Shown here piece by piece: positions 22,784-30,354 of a stretch of 42,537 bases of DNA. The position numbers and the translations under genes are program-made. This stretch comes from Streptomyces sp. NRRL F-6131. Lineage in GTDB: Bacteria > Actinomycetota > Actinomycetes > Streptomycetales > Streptomycetaceae. The stretch is from the NCBI GenBank assembly GCA_000719695.1, contig JOHN01000097.1:1-42537 (forward strand), read 5' to 3'. The notes below the pieces were generated by a model, which was given only the letters and a program-made list of their open reading frames with translations, was not told the DNA's origin and made no database searches. The stretch's first letter is position 1; every line of letters begins with the position of its first letter.

Positions 22784-22934
22784 CCCCGTTGGTCGGCGAC
22801 AGCAGGCCGAGGAACTTCAACTGGAAAGCCCGGCGGCACCCGTGGCATTCCCAGGCGCCGTGGCCGGCCTCGGACGGACGCAGGTCCTCGTCCCCGCAGT
22901 AGGGGCAGAAGAACGGGGCGGCACGCTCGCTCAT
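22755..22934 (-). CDS. small zinc ribbon protein in the sulfur operon
   Basis: A 59-residue protein with two CxxC knuckles, FFCPYCGDEDL and WECHGCRRAFQL, that should bind one zinc or iron ion (rubredoxin/zinc-ribbon style). The charged tail (GGDRSDRHDD) overlaps the start of cysH. The ATG at 22934 has GAGGTGG 4 nt upstream. Small proteins of this kind are found between sir and cysH in other streptomycetes as far as I recall; their role is not known to me. Roles such as a cluster or metal chaperone for CysH or Sir, or a redox adaptor, are speculation. Confidence 0.75.
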   Translation of the reverse strand: MSERAAPFFCPYCGDEDLRPSEAGHGAWECHGCRRAFQLKFLGLLSPTNGGDRSDRHDD

Positions 22935-23007
22935 GCGTCCACCTCGCTGCGCTCGGCGGTCGCTTCGCGAGACGCGCACCGGTTCACGGTTCTCCCGCTC
23001 CGGTCGT

Positions 23008-24732
23008 TCACGACAGCTGCTCCTCGCTGGCCCGGGCCGCCCACTGGGCGAAGCGCTCGCCCTCGGCGCGGTCCTCGCGGTACCGGGTCAGCACGCGCTC
23101 GACGTAGTCGGGCAGGCCGTCCTTGGTGACCTTGAGGCCGCGGACCTTGCGGCCGAAGCCGGCCTGCAGCCCGAGCGCGCCGCCCAGGTGCACCTGGTAG
23201 CCCTCGACCTGGTTGCCCTGCTCGTCCGTCACCAGCTGGCCCTTGAGACCGATGTCCGCGACCTGGATGCGGGCGCAGGCGTTCGGGCAGCCGTTGATGT
23301 TGATGGTCAGCGGCTCGGCGAAGTCCGGCAGCCGCTTCTCCAGCTCGTCGATGAGCGTGCGGCCGCGCTCCTTGGTCTCGACGATGGCGAGCTTGCAGTA
23401 CTCGATGCCGGTGCAGGCCATGGTGCCGCGGCGGAACGGCGAGGGGGTGACCCGCAGGTCCAGCGCCTCCAGGCCGGCCACCAGCGACTCGACCCGCTCC
23501 TCGGCGATGTCGAGGACGAGCATCTTCTGCTCGGCGGTGGTGCGCAGGCGGTCGCTGCCGTGCGCCTCGGCGAGGTCGGCGATCTGCCCGAGCAGCTTGC
23601 CGTCGACCCGGCCGACCCGCGGCGCGAAGCCGACGTAGTAGCGGCCGTCCTTCTGCCGGTGCACACCGACGTGGTCGCGCCAGCGGCCGCCGGGCTCCTG
23701 CGGGGCGGGGCCGTCGACCAGCTTGTACTTGAGGTACTCGTCCTCCAGCACCTGACGGAACTTCTCGGTGCCCCAGTCGGCGACCAGGAACTTCAACCGG
23801 GCGCGGTTGCGCAGCCGGCGGTAGCCGTAGTCGCGGAAGATGCCGATCACGCCGCCGTAGACGTCGGCGACCTCGTCGAGCGGGACCCAGGCGCCGAGCC
23901 GGACGCCGAGCTTCGGGTTGGTGGAGAGGCCGCCGCCGACCCAGAGGTCGAAGCCGGGGCCGTGTTCGGGGTGGACCACGCCGACGAAGGCGATGTCGTT
24001 GATCTCGTGGGCGACGTCCAGCAGCGGGGAGCCGGAGACGGCGGACTTGAACTTGCGCGGCAGGTTGGAGAAGTCCTTGTTGCCGATGAAGCGGCGCTGG
24101 ATCTCGTCGATGGCGGGGGTGCCGTCGATGATCTCGTCCTCGGCGATGCCGGCCACCGGGGAGCCGAGGATGACGCGCGGGGTGTCACCGCAGGCCTCGG
24201 TGGTGGACAGGCCGACGGCCTCGAGCTTCTGCCAGATCGCCGGGACGTCCTCGATCCGGATCCAGTGGTACTGGACGTTCTGCCGGTCGGTCAGGTCGGC
24301 GGTGTTGCGGCCGTACTCCTCGGAGACCTCGGCGATGGCGCGCAGCTGGGCGACCGTCAGCCGGCCGCCGTCGATCCGGACGCGGAGCATGAAGTACTCG
24401 GCGTCGAGCTCGTGCGGCTCCAGGATCGCGGTCTTGCCGCCGTCGATGCCCTCCTTGCGCTGGGTGTACAGCCCCCACCAGCGCATCCGGCCCCGCAGGT
24501 CGGCCGGGTCGATCGAGTCGAAGCCCCGCTTCGAGTAGATCGTCTCAATACGTGTCCGCACATTGAGACCGTCGTCGTCCTTCTTGAACTGCTCGTTGGC
24601 GTTCAGAGGAGTGAAGTGGCCCATGCCCCACTGGCCCTCGCCGCGGTGACGGGTCACCTTGCGAACCGCGGCGGTGCGGCGCGCGGGGGCGCGGTCGGCC
24701 GTGGGTTCGGCGGTCTCGGGGGTGGTGGCCAT
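23008..24732 (-). CDS. ferredoxin-dependent assimilatory sulfite reductase
   Basis: A 574-residue siroheme enzyme reducing sulfite to sulfide. Siroheme/4Fe-4S ligands are Cys440, Cys446 (ACTGIEYC), Cys482 and Cys486 (NGCPNAC). The substrate-binding arginines lie in RVRIDGG and NTADLTDRQNVQYHW. RWWGLYTQRK and TTEACGDTPR match the positions of the tyrosine-cysteine pair of mycobacterial NirA/SirA, which places it in the ferredoxin-dependent branch. Nitrite reductase activity is not excluded, but the operon is a sulfur operon. The ATG at 24732 has GAAGGA upstream. A leader peptide and probable promoter lie about 200-300 bp upstream. Confidence 0.93.
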   Translation of the reverse strand: MATTPETAEPTADRAPARRTAAVRKVTRHRGEGQWGMGHFTPLNANEQFKKDDDGLNVRTRIETIYSKRGFDSIDPADLRGRMRWWGLYTQRKEGIDGGKTAILEPHELDAEYFMLRVRIDGGRLTVAQLRAIAEVSEEYGRNTADLTDRQNVQYHWIRIEDVPAIWQKLEAVGLSTTEACGDTPRVILGSPVAGIAEDEIIDGTPAIDEIQRRFIGNKDFSNLPRKFKSAVSGSPLLDVAHEINDIAFVGVVHPEHGPGFDLWVGGGLSTNPKLGVRLGAWVPLDEVADVYGGVIGIFRDYGYRRLRNRARLKFLVADWGTEKFRQVLEDEYLKYKLVDGPAPQEPGGRWRDHVGVHRQKDGRYYVGFAPRVGRVDGKLLGQIADLAEAHGSDRLRTTAEQKMLVLDIAEERVESLVAGLEALDLRVTPSPFRRGTMACTGIEYCKLAIVETKERGRTLIDELEKRLPDFAEPLTININGCPNACARIQVADIGLKGQLVTDEQGNQVEGYQVHLGGALGLQAGFGRKVRGLKVTKDGLPDYVERVLTRYREDRAEGERFAQWAARASEEQLS

Positions 24733-24930
24733 GGTGAAGTCCTTCGGGGCAGGTGGCTCTGACGCCGGGTTGGTCGCGGGGCGTTCCCGATCGGGCGAGG
24801 CTGCTGTGACCTGCGGGTTTCTCAGGACCGGGAGAGCAGTCGCGGCGGCCGGGCGGGCGCCTGCGCATCCGCTTCGACGGGGACGGCGGTGAGGTGGCGC
24901 CGGGTGCGGTGGGAGGCGGCGGGGTAGGGC

Positions 24931-25014
24931 TCAGGTCACCGGACAGATGGCGCTGGACACGCGAAGGAGATCGACGTGAAGTCGACCTACTAGGGTGGTT
25001 CCGGCGCTCGGCAT
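24931..25014 (-). CDS. cysteine-containing leader peptide of the sulfur operon
   Basis: A 27-codon ORF 198 bp upstream of sir. Its centre and end read RLHVDLLRVSSAIC followed by PVT and a stop. This matches the actinobacterial putative leader peptide family with an R-x-H-[VI]-D-L-x-R core and a late cysteine, often found before sulfur assimilation genes. A ribosome stalling at the single Cys codon when charged tRNA-Cys is low could raise expression of the operon; that mechanism is inference. No strong ribosome binding site precedes the ATG at 25014. Confidence 0.75.
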   Translation of the reverse strand: MPSAGTTLVGRLHVDLLRVSSAICPVT

Positions 25015-25053
25015 GGCAAGAGATTCGCACGGAGCGCGACTCGCGGTCCACTA

Positions 25054-25072
25054 ACGTCCGTATTTTGGACGT
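25054..25072. promoter_or_regulatory. palindrome upstream of the sulfur leader
   Basis: ACGTCC-N7-GGACGT, extended to TAACGTCC/GGACGTCA with one mismatch. It falls within the spacer of a weak leftward promoter candidate (CTGACG as -35 and TAGTGG as -10), about 40 bp from the leader start. It could be a repressor site for the sulfur operon. Confidence 0.4.
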
Positions 25073-25244
25073 CAGGGTTTCGAATCGCGAGATGCCGGAG
25101 CGTTTCCGCCGCTCCCGCCGACCGGGCCTCCCGGACCCCTCTTTTCCGCCCCGCCGCGAGGTCGCCGCGGTGCCGGCGCGGGGTCCGCGCGGGGCGGGTG
25201 CCGCGCCCGTGCCCCGGGAGAGCGGCCGACCGGCCCCGGCCCGA

Positions 25245-25250
25245 TAACGT
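25245..25250 (+). promoter_or_regulatory. -10 box of a leaderless transcript
   Basis: TAACGT followed by exactly 7 nt and the GTG start codon at 25258. No ribosome binding site is present, so transcription probably begins at the start codon. Confidence 0.5.
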
Positions 25251-25257
25251 TGGCCCT

Positions 25258-26553
25258 GTGCAAGCAGCAGGCGAAACCACCCGATCGAACCCCGAGCGGT
25301 CCTCCCGTCGCCGGGGCAAGGGATCCCGGCGGGCGGCCAAACGGGCCACCTGGCGGACCACCGCCTGGGGGTTGGTCAAGGACACCACCAACACCTGCGT
25401 CGAGTACCGGGTCACCGGCCTCGCCGCGGAGGCGGCGTTCTTCACCCTCCTCTCCATCCCGCCGCTGCTGCTCTGCCTGGCCGGCACGCTCGGCTACCTC
25501 GACGACTTCCTCGGCGCGGGCACCATCGACAAGCTGAAGGCCGACATCGTCAAGGCCGCCGGCACGGTGCTCTCGGACTCCTCCATCACCCAGGTCGTCC
25601 AGCCGCTGCTCCGGCAGGTCTTCGACCAGACCAGGCCCGACCTGGTGTCGATCGGCTTCCTGCTGTCGCTCTGGTCCGGCTCCCGGGCGCTCTACATCTT
25701 CATCGACACCATCACCGTGATGTACGGGCTCGACGGGAAGCGCGGCATCGTCAAGACCCGGCTGATGTCGCTCGGCCTCTACCTCGGCGCGCTGGTGATC
25801 GGCTCGCTGGTGCTGCCGCTGCTGATGGCCGGCCCCGGACTGGTGACCAACGCGGTGCCGGAGAGCGCCGCGCTGATCAACGCCGCGTACTGGCCGTTCG
25901 CGATCCTGCTGCTGATCGTCTCGCTGACCACCCTCTACCACCTCGCGGTGCCGGTCTCCACGCCCTGGCGCGAGGACATCCCCGGCGCGCTGGTCGCGCT
26001 GGTGGTGCTGGTCTTCTGCAGCGTCGCGCTCCGCCTCTACCTGGTCAGCTCGATCGAGGGCCACTCGGTCTACGGCTCGCTGGCCGCGCCGGTGGCCGTG
26101 CTGCTGTGGATCTTCGTGGTGGCGCTCGCGGTGCTCATCGGCGCCGCCATGAACGCGGCCATAGACCGCCGCTGGCCCACCCTGGAGACCGCCGACGCCC
26201 GCGCCGAGAACGAGCGCGCGCACGAGGAGGCGGCCGCCGCCGTGGTCCGCGAGGTGGCCGCCCGGCGCGCCGTCGAGCGGGCCCGCCGGGCGCGCGAGCT
26301 GGGCCTCGCCGAGGGCGGCGAGGAGGAGTACTGGGAGGACGAGGGCGAGGACGCCGACGCGCCCTCCGAGTACCCCGAGCGGTGGGCCGACGTGCTCGCC
26401 GCCGAGAACGTCCGCGGTCGGATCACCGCGCGCGGCGGCGGCCCGCACCACCGCCCCTCCCCGCCGCCGCCGGACAGCGACCGGCCGACCGCGCCGCCGC
26501 CCGAGTACCCGCTGCCGAGCCGCCCGCCGCGTCCGCCGTGGGACCAGCGGTGA
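25258..26553 (+). CDS. YihY/BrkB family membrane protein
   Basis: A 431-residue protein of the YihY/virulence factor BrkB family. A basic N-terminus of about 40 residues precedes six or so membrane helices, starting with TGLAAEAAFFTLLSIPPLLLCLAG, the family signature. FLLSLWSGSRALYIFIDTITVMYG and YGSLAAPVAVLLWIFVVALAVLIGAAMNA are also typical. The 130-residue tail is charged, then acidic (EEEYWEDEGEDAD), then Pro-rich. Function is not established; the name ribonuclease BN for this family is an old misassignment. The GTG at 25258 appears leaderless. The stop codon lies inside a 12-bp tandem repeat array. Confidence 0.88.
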   Translation: MQAAGETTRSNPERSSRRRGKGSRRAAKRATWRTTAWGLVKDTTNTCVEYRVTGLAAEAAFFTLLSIPPLLLCLAGTLGYLDDFLGAGTIDKLKADIVKAAGTVLSDSSITQVVQPLLRQVFDQTRPDLVSIGFLLSLWSGSRALYIFIDTITVMYGLDGKRGIVKTRLMSLGLYLGALVIGSLVLPLLMAGPGLVTNAVPESAALINAAYWPFAILLLIVSLTTLYHLAVPVSTPWREDIPGALVALVVLVFCSVALRLYLVSSIEGHSVYGSLAAPVAVLLWIFVVALAVLIGAAMNAAIDRRWPTLETADARAENERAHEEAAAAVVREVAARRAVERARRARELGLAEGGEEEYWEDEGEDADAPSEYPERWADVLAAENVRGRITARGGGPHHRPSPPPPDSDRPTAPPPEYPLPSRPPRPPWDQR

Positions 26554-26597
26554 GACCGGCGGTGGGACCAGTGGTGGGACCGGCCGTGGGACCGGCG
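26538..26597 (+). repeat. five 12-bp tandem repeats across the yihY-like stop codon
   Basis: Units near GTGGGACCGGCG start at 26538, 26550, 26562, 26574 and 26586. They begin in the last five codons of the membrane-protein gene and continue past its stop, which is formed by the second unit (GTGAGACC). Units differ at one or two bases. Confidence 0.8.
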
Positions 26598-26637
26598 GTG
26601 AGTCCCGGGGCGCACGGAACCGCAGGTGAAAAACCGG

Positions 26638-26666
26638 TTGGCAGGGTCGGCGGGGGCCGCTAGCGT
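26638..26666 (+). promoter_or_regulatory. promoter of the rsgA leader and rsgA
   Basis: TTGGCA (26638-26643) and TAGCGT (26661-26666) spaced 17 bp, a good housekeeping-type promoter. A start near 26673 gives a 5' UTR of about 195 nt containing the small upstream ORF. Confidence 0.6.
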
Positions 26667-26728
26667 GTGAGCGTCCGGTTCGGGCGGCGTGGGCGCCGTC
26701 CGAGGAGAGAAAGCAGGAGGTGAGTCTC

Positions 26729-26800
26729 GTGGCCACGACTGCCATGACGGCTGCCCTGGGCAGCACCCGCATCCCTCTCTCCCTGCCGGCCGCCGGCTGA
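26729..26800 (+). CDS. 23-aa upstream ORF before rsgA
   Basis: A GTG at 26729 stands 8 nt after AGGAGG, one of the best ribosome binding sites in the window. The 23-residue peptide starts VATTAMTAALG, is small and hydrophobic, and stops at 26798. Five nt later the 5' arm of a stem begins whose other arm carries the Shine-Dalgarno sequence of rsgA. It is thus a candidate regulatory leader ORF. I do not recognise the peptide. Confidence 0.55.
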   Translation: MATTAMTAALGSTRIPLSLPAAG

Positions 26801-26804
26801 CGTA

Positions 26805-26859
26805 GCCCTTCGCGCACGCAGCCGCAGCAGCCCGCGGGATCACTTTCCTCCCGAAGGGC
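26805..26859 (+). promoter_or_regulatory. stem able to mask the rsgA ribosome binding site
   Basis: GCCCTTCG (26805-26812) is the exact complement of CGAAGGGC (26852-26859), loop 39 nt. GAAGGG in the 3' arm is the only plausible ribosome binding site for the TTG start at 26868. A ribosome at the upstream ORF stop (26798-26800) would cover the 5' arm and free the site. Confidence 0.45.
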
Positions 26860-26867
26860 CCACTGCG

Positions 26868-28049
26868 TTGTTCAACGCTGCCTCCGTTCCGTCTTCTTCT
26901 TCCTCCCCTGCGTTGCCCACCGAGTTCCCCACCGGGATCTCCGCGGCCTTCGACGGCTCCGACCGTTCCGACGCCGACGCGTCGCTGGCCGGGTACGGCT
27001 GGACCGCCGAGCTCGACGAGCTGTTCGCACCGCTCGCCGAAGCCGGCCTGGTCCCGGCCCGGATCGTCCGGATCGACCGCGGCCGGTGCGACGCCGTCCT
27101 CGTCGACCCCGCGGGCGGCGGGCTGCGCACCGTCCGGGCCGACACCCGGCAGGTCGGCGACGCCGACATGATCAACTGCCCGTGCACCGGGGACTGGGTC
27201 GCCGTCGACCTCTCGCCCGGGCTGCCCATGCCCACGGTCGCGGCGCTGCTGCCGCGCTCCACCGCGATCATCCGCAAGGTCGCCGGCAAGCGCTCCGACG
27301 GCCAGGTGCTCGCCGCCAACGTCGACACGGTGGTGGTCGCCGCCTCGCTCGCCGCCGAGCCCGACCTCGGGCGGATCGAGCGCTTCCTCGCCCTCGCCTG
27401 GGAGTCCGGCGCGGAGCCGCTGGTCGTCCTCACCAAGGCCGACCTGGTCGACGACGCCGACTTCATCCGGGCCGACGTCGAGGCCGCCGCGCCCGGCGTC
27501 ACCGTCCTGGTGGTCAGCGCCGAGACGGGCGAGGGGATGGACGTGCTGCGCGCCTGCACGCCCGGCACCACCGCGGTGCTCGGACAGTCCGGCGTCGGCA
27601 AGTCCACCCTCACCAATGTGCTCGCCGGGGCGGACGTGATGGCCGTCCAGGCCGCCCGGTCGGGCGACCAGAAGGGCCGGCACACCACGACCACCCGTGA
27701 GCTCGTGCTGCTGCCCGGCGGTGGGGTGCTGATCGACACCCCCGGTCTGCGCGAGGTCGGCCTCTACGGCGGCGAGGGCGTGGCGCTCGCCTTCGCCGAC
27801 ATCGAGGAGCTGGCCGAGGAGTGCCGCTTCCAGGACTGCCACCACGCCGGTGAGCCCGGCTGCGCGGTGCGGGCCGCCCTGGAGGACGGCTCGCTGCCCG
27901 AGCGCCGGATGGAGAGCTACCTCAAGCTCCAGCGGGAGAACGAGTGGATCGCCTCCCGCTCGGACGCCCGGCTCGCCGCCGAGCGGCTGAAGAAGTGGAA
28001 GACCATCACCAAGTCGATGCGCGCCTCGGGCGGTCCTGTGAAGCGGTGA
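26868..28049 (+). CDS. rsgA: ribosome small-subunit-dependent GTPase A
   Basis: A 393-residue circularly permuted GTPase that checks late maturation of the 30S subunit. An N-terminal OB-fold (about 60-135) is followed by G4 VLTKADL (188-193), then G1 LGQSGVGKST (238-247) and G3 IDTPGLRE (289-296). The C-terminal zinc-binding region has CRFQDCHHAGEPGCAV (Cys319, Cys324, His, Cys332). The order G4-G1-G3 is unique to this family. The TTG at 26868 is taken as the start because GAAGGG lies 9 nt upstream; a later TTG at 26913 is possible, and the first 45 residues look non-conserved. Translation is probably controlled by the leader described above. Confidence 0.93.
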   Translation: MFNAASVPSSSSSPALPTEFPTGISAAFDGSDRSDADASLAGYGWTAELDELFAPLAEAGLVPARIVRIDRGRCDAVLVDPAGGGLRTVRADTRQVGDADMINCPCTGDWVAVDLSPGLPMPTVAALLPRSTAIIRKVAGKRSDGQVLAANVDTVVVAASLAAEPDLGRIERFLALAWESGAEPLVVLTKADLVDDADFIRADVEAAAPGVTVLVVSAETGEGMDVLRACTPGTTAVLGQSGVGKSTLTNVLAGADVMAVQAARSGDQKGRHTTTTRELVLLPGGGVLIDTPGLREVGLYGGEGVALAFADIEELAEECRFQDCHHAGEPGCAVRAALEDGSLPERRMESYLKLQRENEWIASRSDARLAAERLKKWKTITKSMRASGGPVKR

Positions 28050-28071
28050 CTCCGGGGGCGCGCGCCGTCCG

Positions 28072-28102
28072 CCGCCCGCCGTTCACCACGCACGGCGGGC
28101 GG
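28072..28102 (+). terminator. hairpin after rsgA
   Basis: Ten-bp perfect stem (CCGCCCGCCG with CGGCGGGCGG) and 11-nt loop, 23 nt past the stop codon. Confidence 0.6.
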
Positions 28103-28110
28103 TCGGGCGG

Positions 28111-28154
28111 CGGTCGGTCGGTCCGTGGTGGCCGGTCGGTCGATCCGTGGTGGT
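28111..28154. repeat. two 22-bp tandem repeats
   Basis: CGGTCGGTCGGTCCGTGGTGG at 28111 and its near copy at 28133 differ at one base over 21. They lie between the convergent rsgA and ASCH genes and have no evident coding role. Confidence 0.65.
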
Positions 28155-28176
28155 CGGTCGGCGGCGGGCGTCCCGC

Positions 28177-28632
28177 TCAGCGGAGGTCGGCCACCAGCCG
28201 GAACCGCTCCAGCACGACCCGGGTGGTGTCGTCCACCGTGAAGCCCGGGTCGCCGAGCGCCGCGCGCAGCTCCTCGCCGTGCCAGAACCGCTCGTGCCCG
28301 GCCCGCCACTCGGCGACCGTGGCGTACCCCTCGCCCTCGTCCAGCGCATGCCGCAGGTCGACCTCGGCGAGCGGGACGACCCGGACGTCGGTGAGCTCGG
28401 TCACCGCGACGATCCGGCCGGCCGAGTCCACCACGGCGCCGCGCCTCCCGGGCTCCGGCAGCGGCTCGCCCTCGATCTCGTACTGGGTGAGCAGACCGGT
28501 GGTGCTGGTCTTGGCACCGGACAGCACGGCACCGACCAGTCGGTCCCGCAGCGGGCCGGGGAAGGCGAACTCCTCGACGGGCAGGGCGGCGACCCGCGGG
28601 TCCTCCGGACCGGTGTAGGGCTGCTCGGACAC
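28177..28632 (-). CDS. ASCH-domain protein
   Basis: A 151-residue protein whose body is an ASCH domain: FAFPGPLRDRLVGAVLSGAKTSTTGLLTQYEIEGEPLPEPGRRGAVVD, then IVAVTELTDVRVVPLAEVD and a tail with GHERFWH. The family is related to the PUA fold and thought to bind RNA; some bacterial members cleave RNA or deaminate modified nucleosides. The GTG at 28632 has AGGAGA 5 nt upstream. It is the only minus-strand gene between rsgA and the alkylation-repair pair and probably forms its own unit. Confidence 0.82.
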   Translation of the reverse strand: MSEQPYTGPEDPRVAALPVEEFAFPGPLRDRLVGAVLSGAKTSTTGLLTQYEIEGEPLPEPGRRGAVVDSAGRIVAVTELTDVRVVPLAEVDLRHALDEGEGYATVAEWRAGHERFWHGEELRAALGDPGFTVDDTTRVVLERFRLVADLR

Positions 28633-28833
28633 GGGATCTCCTGTCGGTGGGGGCACGGGGGCCGGGGGCGGTTCGCTGCGCAGGCTAACCGGCCGGGCCG
28701 CGCCGGGGCTCCTGGTTTTCCGCCCGCCCCGGGGGCCCGCCCGGCTCACCGCTCGAGGCGCCCGCCCCGGGCGCCGACGCCCATGTCCGATTCCCGCCAG
28801 TCGAGGCCCGCCGAGTGCCGCAGACTGGACAAC

Positions 28834-30354
28834 GTGATCGACGACGACATCCGGTACCGCGCCGTGGACAGCCGGGACGCCCGCTTCGACGGCGTCTTCT
28901 TCACGGCCGTCACCTCGACCGGCATCTACTGCCGGCCGAGCTGCCCGGCCGTGACCCCGAAGCGCGTCAACTGCACCTTCTACCCCAGCGCCGCCGCCGC
29001 GCAGCACGCCGGCTTCCGGGCCTGCCGACGCTGCCGCCCCGACTCCGTCCCCGGCTCGCCCGAGTGGAACCACCGCGCCGACCTGGTCGGCCGGGCCATG
29101 CGGCTGATCGGCGACGGCGTCGTGGACCGCGAGGGCGTCGCCGGCCTGGCCGACCGCCTCGGCTACAGCTCCCGCCAGCTCCAGCGCCAGCTCACCGCCG
29201 AACTCGGCGCCGGCCCGATCGCGCTGGCCCGCGCCCGCCGCGCCCAGACCGCCCGGCTGCTGCTCCAGACCACCGAGCTGCCGGTCACCGAGATCGCGTT
29301 CGCCGCCGGCTTCGCCTCCGTCCGGCAGTTCAACGACACCGTCCGCGAGGTCTACGACCGCACCCCGAGCGGGCTGCGCGCCGAGGTCGCCGCCGGACGC
29401 CGCACCGCCACCCCGGCCGGCGGGCTCGCCCTGCGGCTCGCCTACCGGGGCGCCCTGGACAGCGGCCACCTGATCGACTTCCTCGCCCTGCGCGCCGTCC
29501 CCGGCGTGGAGGAGGTCGTGCCCGGCCCGCGCCCCGGCGTCCGGACCTACCGCCGCACCCTCGCGCTCCCCTACGGCCACGGCATCGCCGAGGTGGACGG
29601 CCTCGCCGCCGACGAGCCGGCCACCCGGGGCTGGCTCGACTGCCGGCTGCTGCTCACCGACCTGCGGGACCTGCCGACCGCCGTCCAGCGACTGCGGATC
29701 CTGTTCGACCTGGACGCCGACCCGCTCGCCGTCGACGAGCAGCTCGGCGCCGACCCGCTGCTCGGCCCGCTGGTCCGGGCCCGCCCCGGGCTGCGCTCGC
29801 CCGGCCACGTCGACCCGCACGAACTGGCCGTGCGCGCCGTCCTCGGCCAGCAGATCACCGTCGGCGCGGCCCGCACCCTGGCCGGCCGGCTCGCCGAGAA
29901 GTACGGCACCGCGCTGCCCGAGCCCAACGGCGGGCTGCGGCTGCTCTTCCCGACCTCGGCGGCCCTGGCCACCGCCGACCCGGAGGACTTCGCGATGCCG
30001 ACCGCCCGGCGCCGCGCGCTCACCGGCCTGTGCGCCGCCCTCGCCGAGGGCGTCGTCCGGCTCGACGGCGGGGTCGACCGGGAGGAGGCGGCCGCCCGGC
30101 TGCTCGCCCTGCCGGGCATCGGCCCGTGGACGGTCGGCTACCTGCGGATGCGCGCGCTCGGCGACCCCGACGTCTTCCTCCCGAGCGACATCGGCGTCAA
30201 GCACGGACTGCTCCGGCTCGGCGCCCCCGGGGACCCGAAGTCCGCCGCCCTCGCGGCCGAGGCCTGGGCCCCCTGGCGCTCCTACGCCGTGCACCGCCTC
30301 TGGGCGGGCCCGGCCGACGACCCCAGCACCGGAACGGAGAACACCGCAGCATGA
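28834..30354 (+). CDS. Ada-type regulator fused to AlkA-type DNA glycosylase
   Basis: A 506-residue fusion. Residues 1-75 are the Ada zinc domain that takes methyl groups from DNA phosphotriesters (GIYCRPSCPAVTPKR, FRACRRCRP). About 80-190 is an AraC-type DNA-binding domain (VAGLADRLGYSSRQLQRQL, ITEIAFAAGFASVRQFN-like). About 200-500 is 3-methyladenine glycosylase II, with helix-hairpin-helix LPGIGPWTVGYLRMRALGDPDVF and catalytic Asp452 (LPSDIG). Methylation of the zinc-site cysteine probably activates transcription. The GTG at 28834 is preferred: CAGACT lies 7 nt upstream, the leaderless spacing; an ATG at 28783 is an alternative without a ribosome binding site. The stop overlaps the next gene (ATGA). 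Confidence 0.9.
   Translation: MIDDDIRYRAVDSRDARFDGVFFTAVTSTGIYCRPSCPAVTPKRVNCTFYPSAAAAQHAGFRACRRCRPDSVPGSPEWNHRADLVGRAMRLIGDGVVDREGVAGLADRLGYSSRQLQRQLTAELGAGPIALARARRAQTARLLLQTTELPVTEIAFAAGFASVRQFNDTVREVYDRTPSGLRAEVAAGRRTATPAGGLALRLAYRGALDSGHLIDFLALRAVPGVEEVVPGPRPGVRTYRRTLALPYGHGIAEVDGLAADEPATRGWLDCRLLLTDLRDLPTAVQRLRILFDLDADPLAVDEQLGADPLLGPLVRARPGLRSPGHVDPHELAVRAVLGQQITVGAARTLAGRLAEKYGTALPEPNGGLRLLFPTSAALATADPEDFAMPTARRRALTGLCAALAEGVVRLDGGVDREEAAARLLALPGIGPWTVGYLRMRALGDPDVFLPSDIGVKHGLLRLGAPGDPKSAALAAEAWAPWRSYAVHRLWAGPADDPSTGTENTAA

Larger units (their letters stand above)
24733..25257. other. control region between the sulfur operon and the yihY-like gene
   Basis: This 525-bp gap holds the Cys leader peptide (24931-25014), a palindrome (25054-25072), and the leaderless promoter of the rightward gene (25245-25250). 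The 200 bp between leader and sir contains no clear Rho-independent terminator; I could not find the alternative structures that would show how the leader works. Confidence 0.55.

Noticed and set aside
24894..25247. Rightward 117-codon frame before the YihY-family gene
   Set aside because: Arg/Pro-rich, no ribosome binding site, and it lies opposite the better-supported Cys leader peptide.
28111..28154. CRISPR-like or attachment-site repeat
   Set aside because: Only two adjacent 22-bp copies without spacers, cas genes or integrase; simple tandem duplication is enough.
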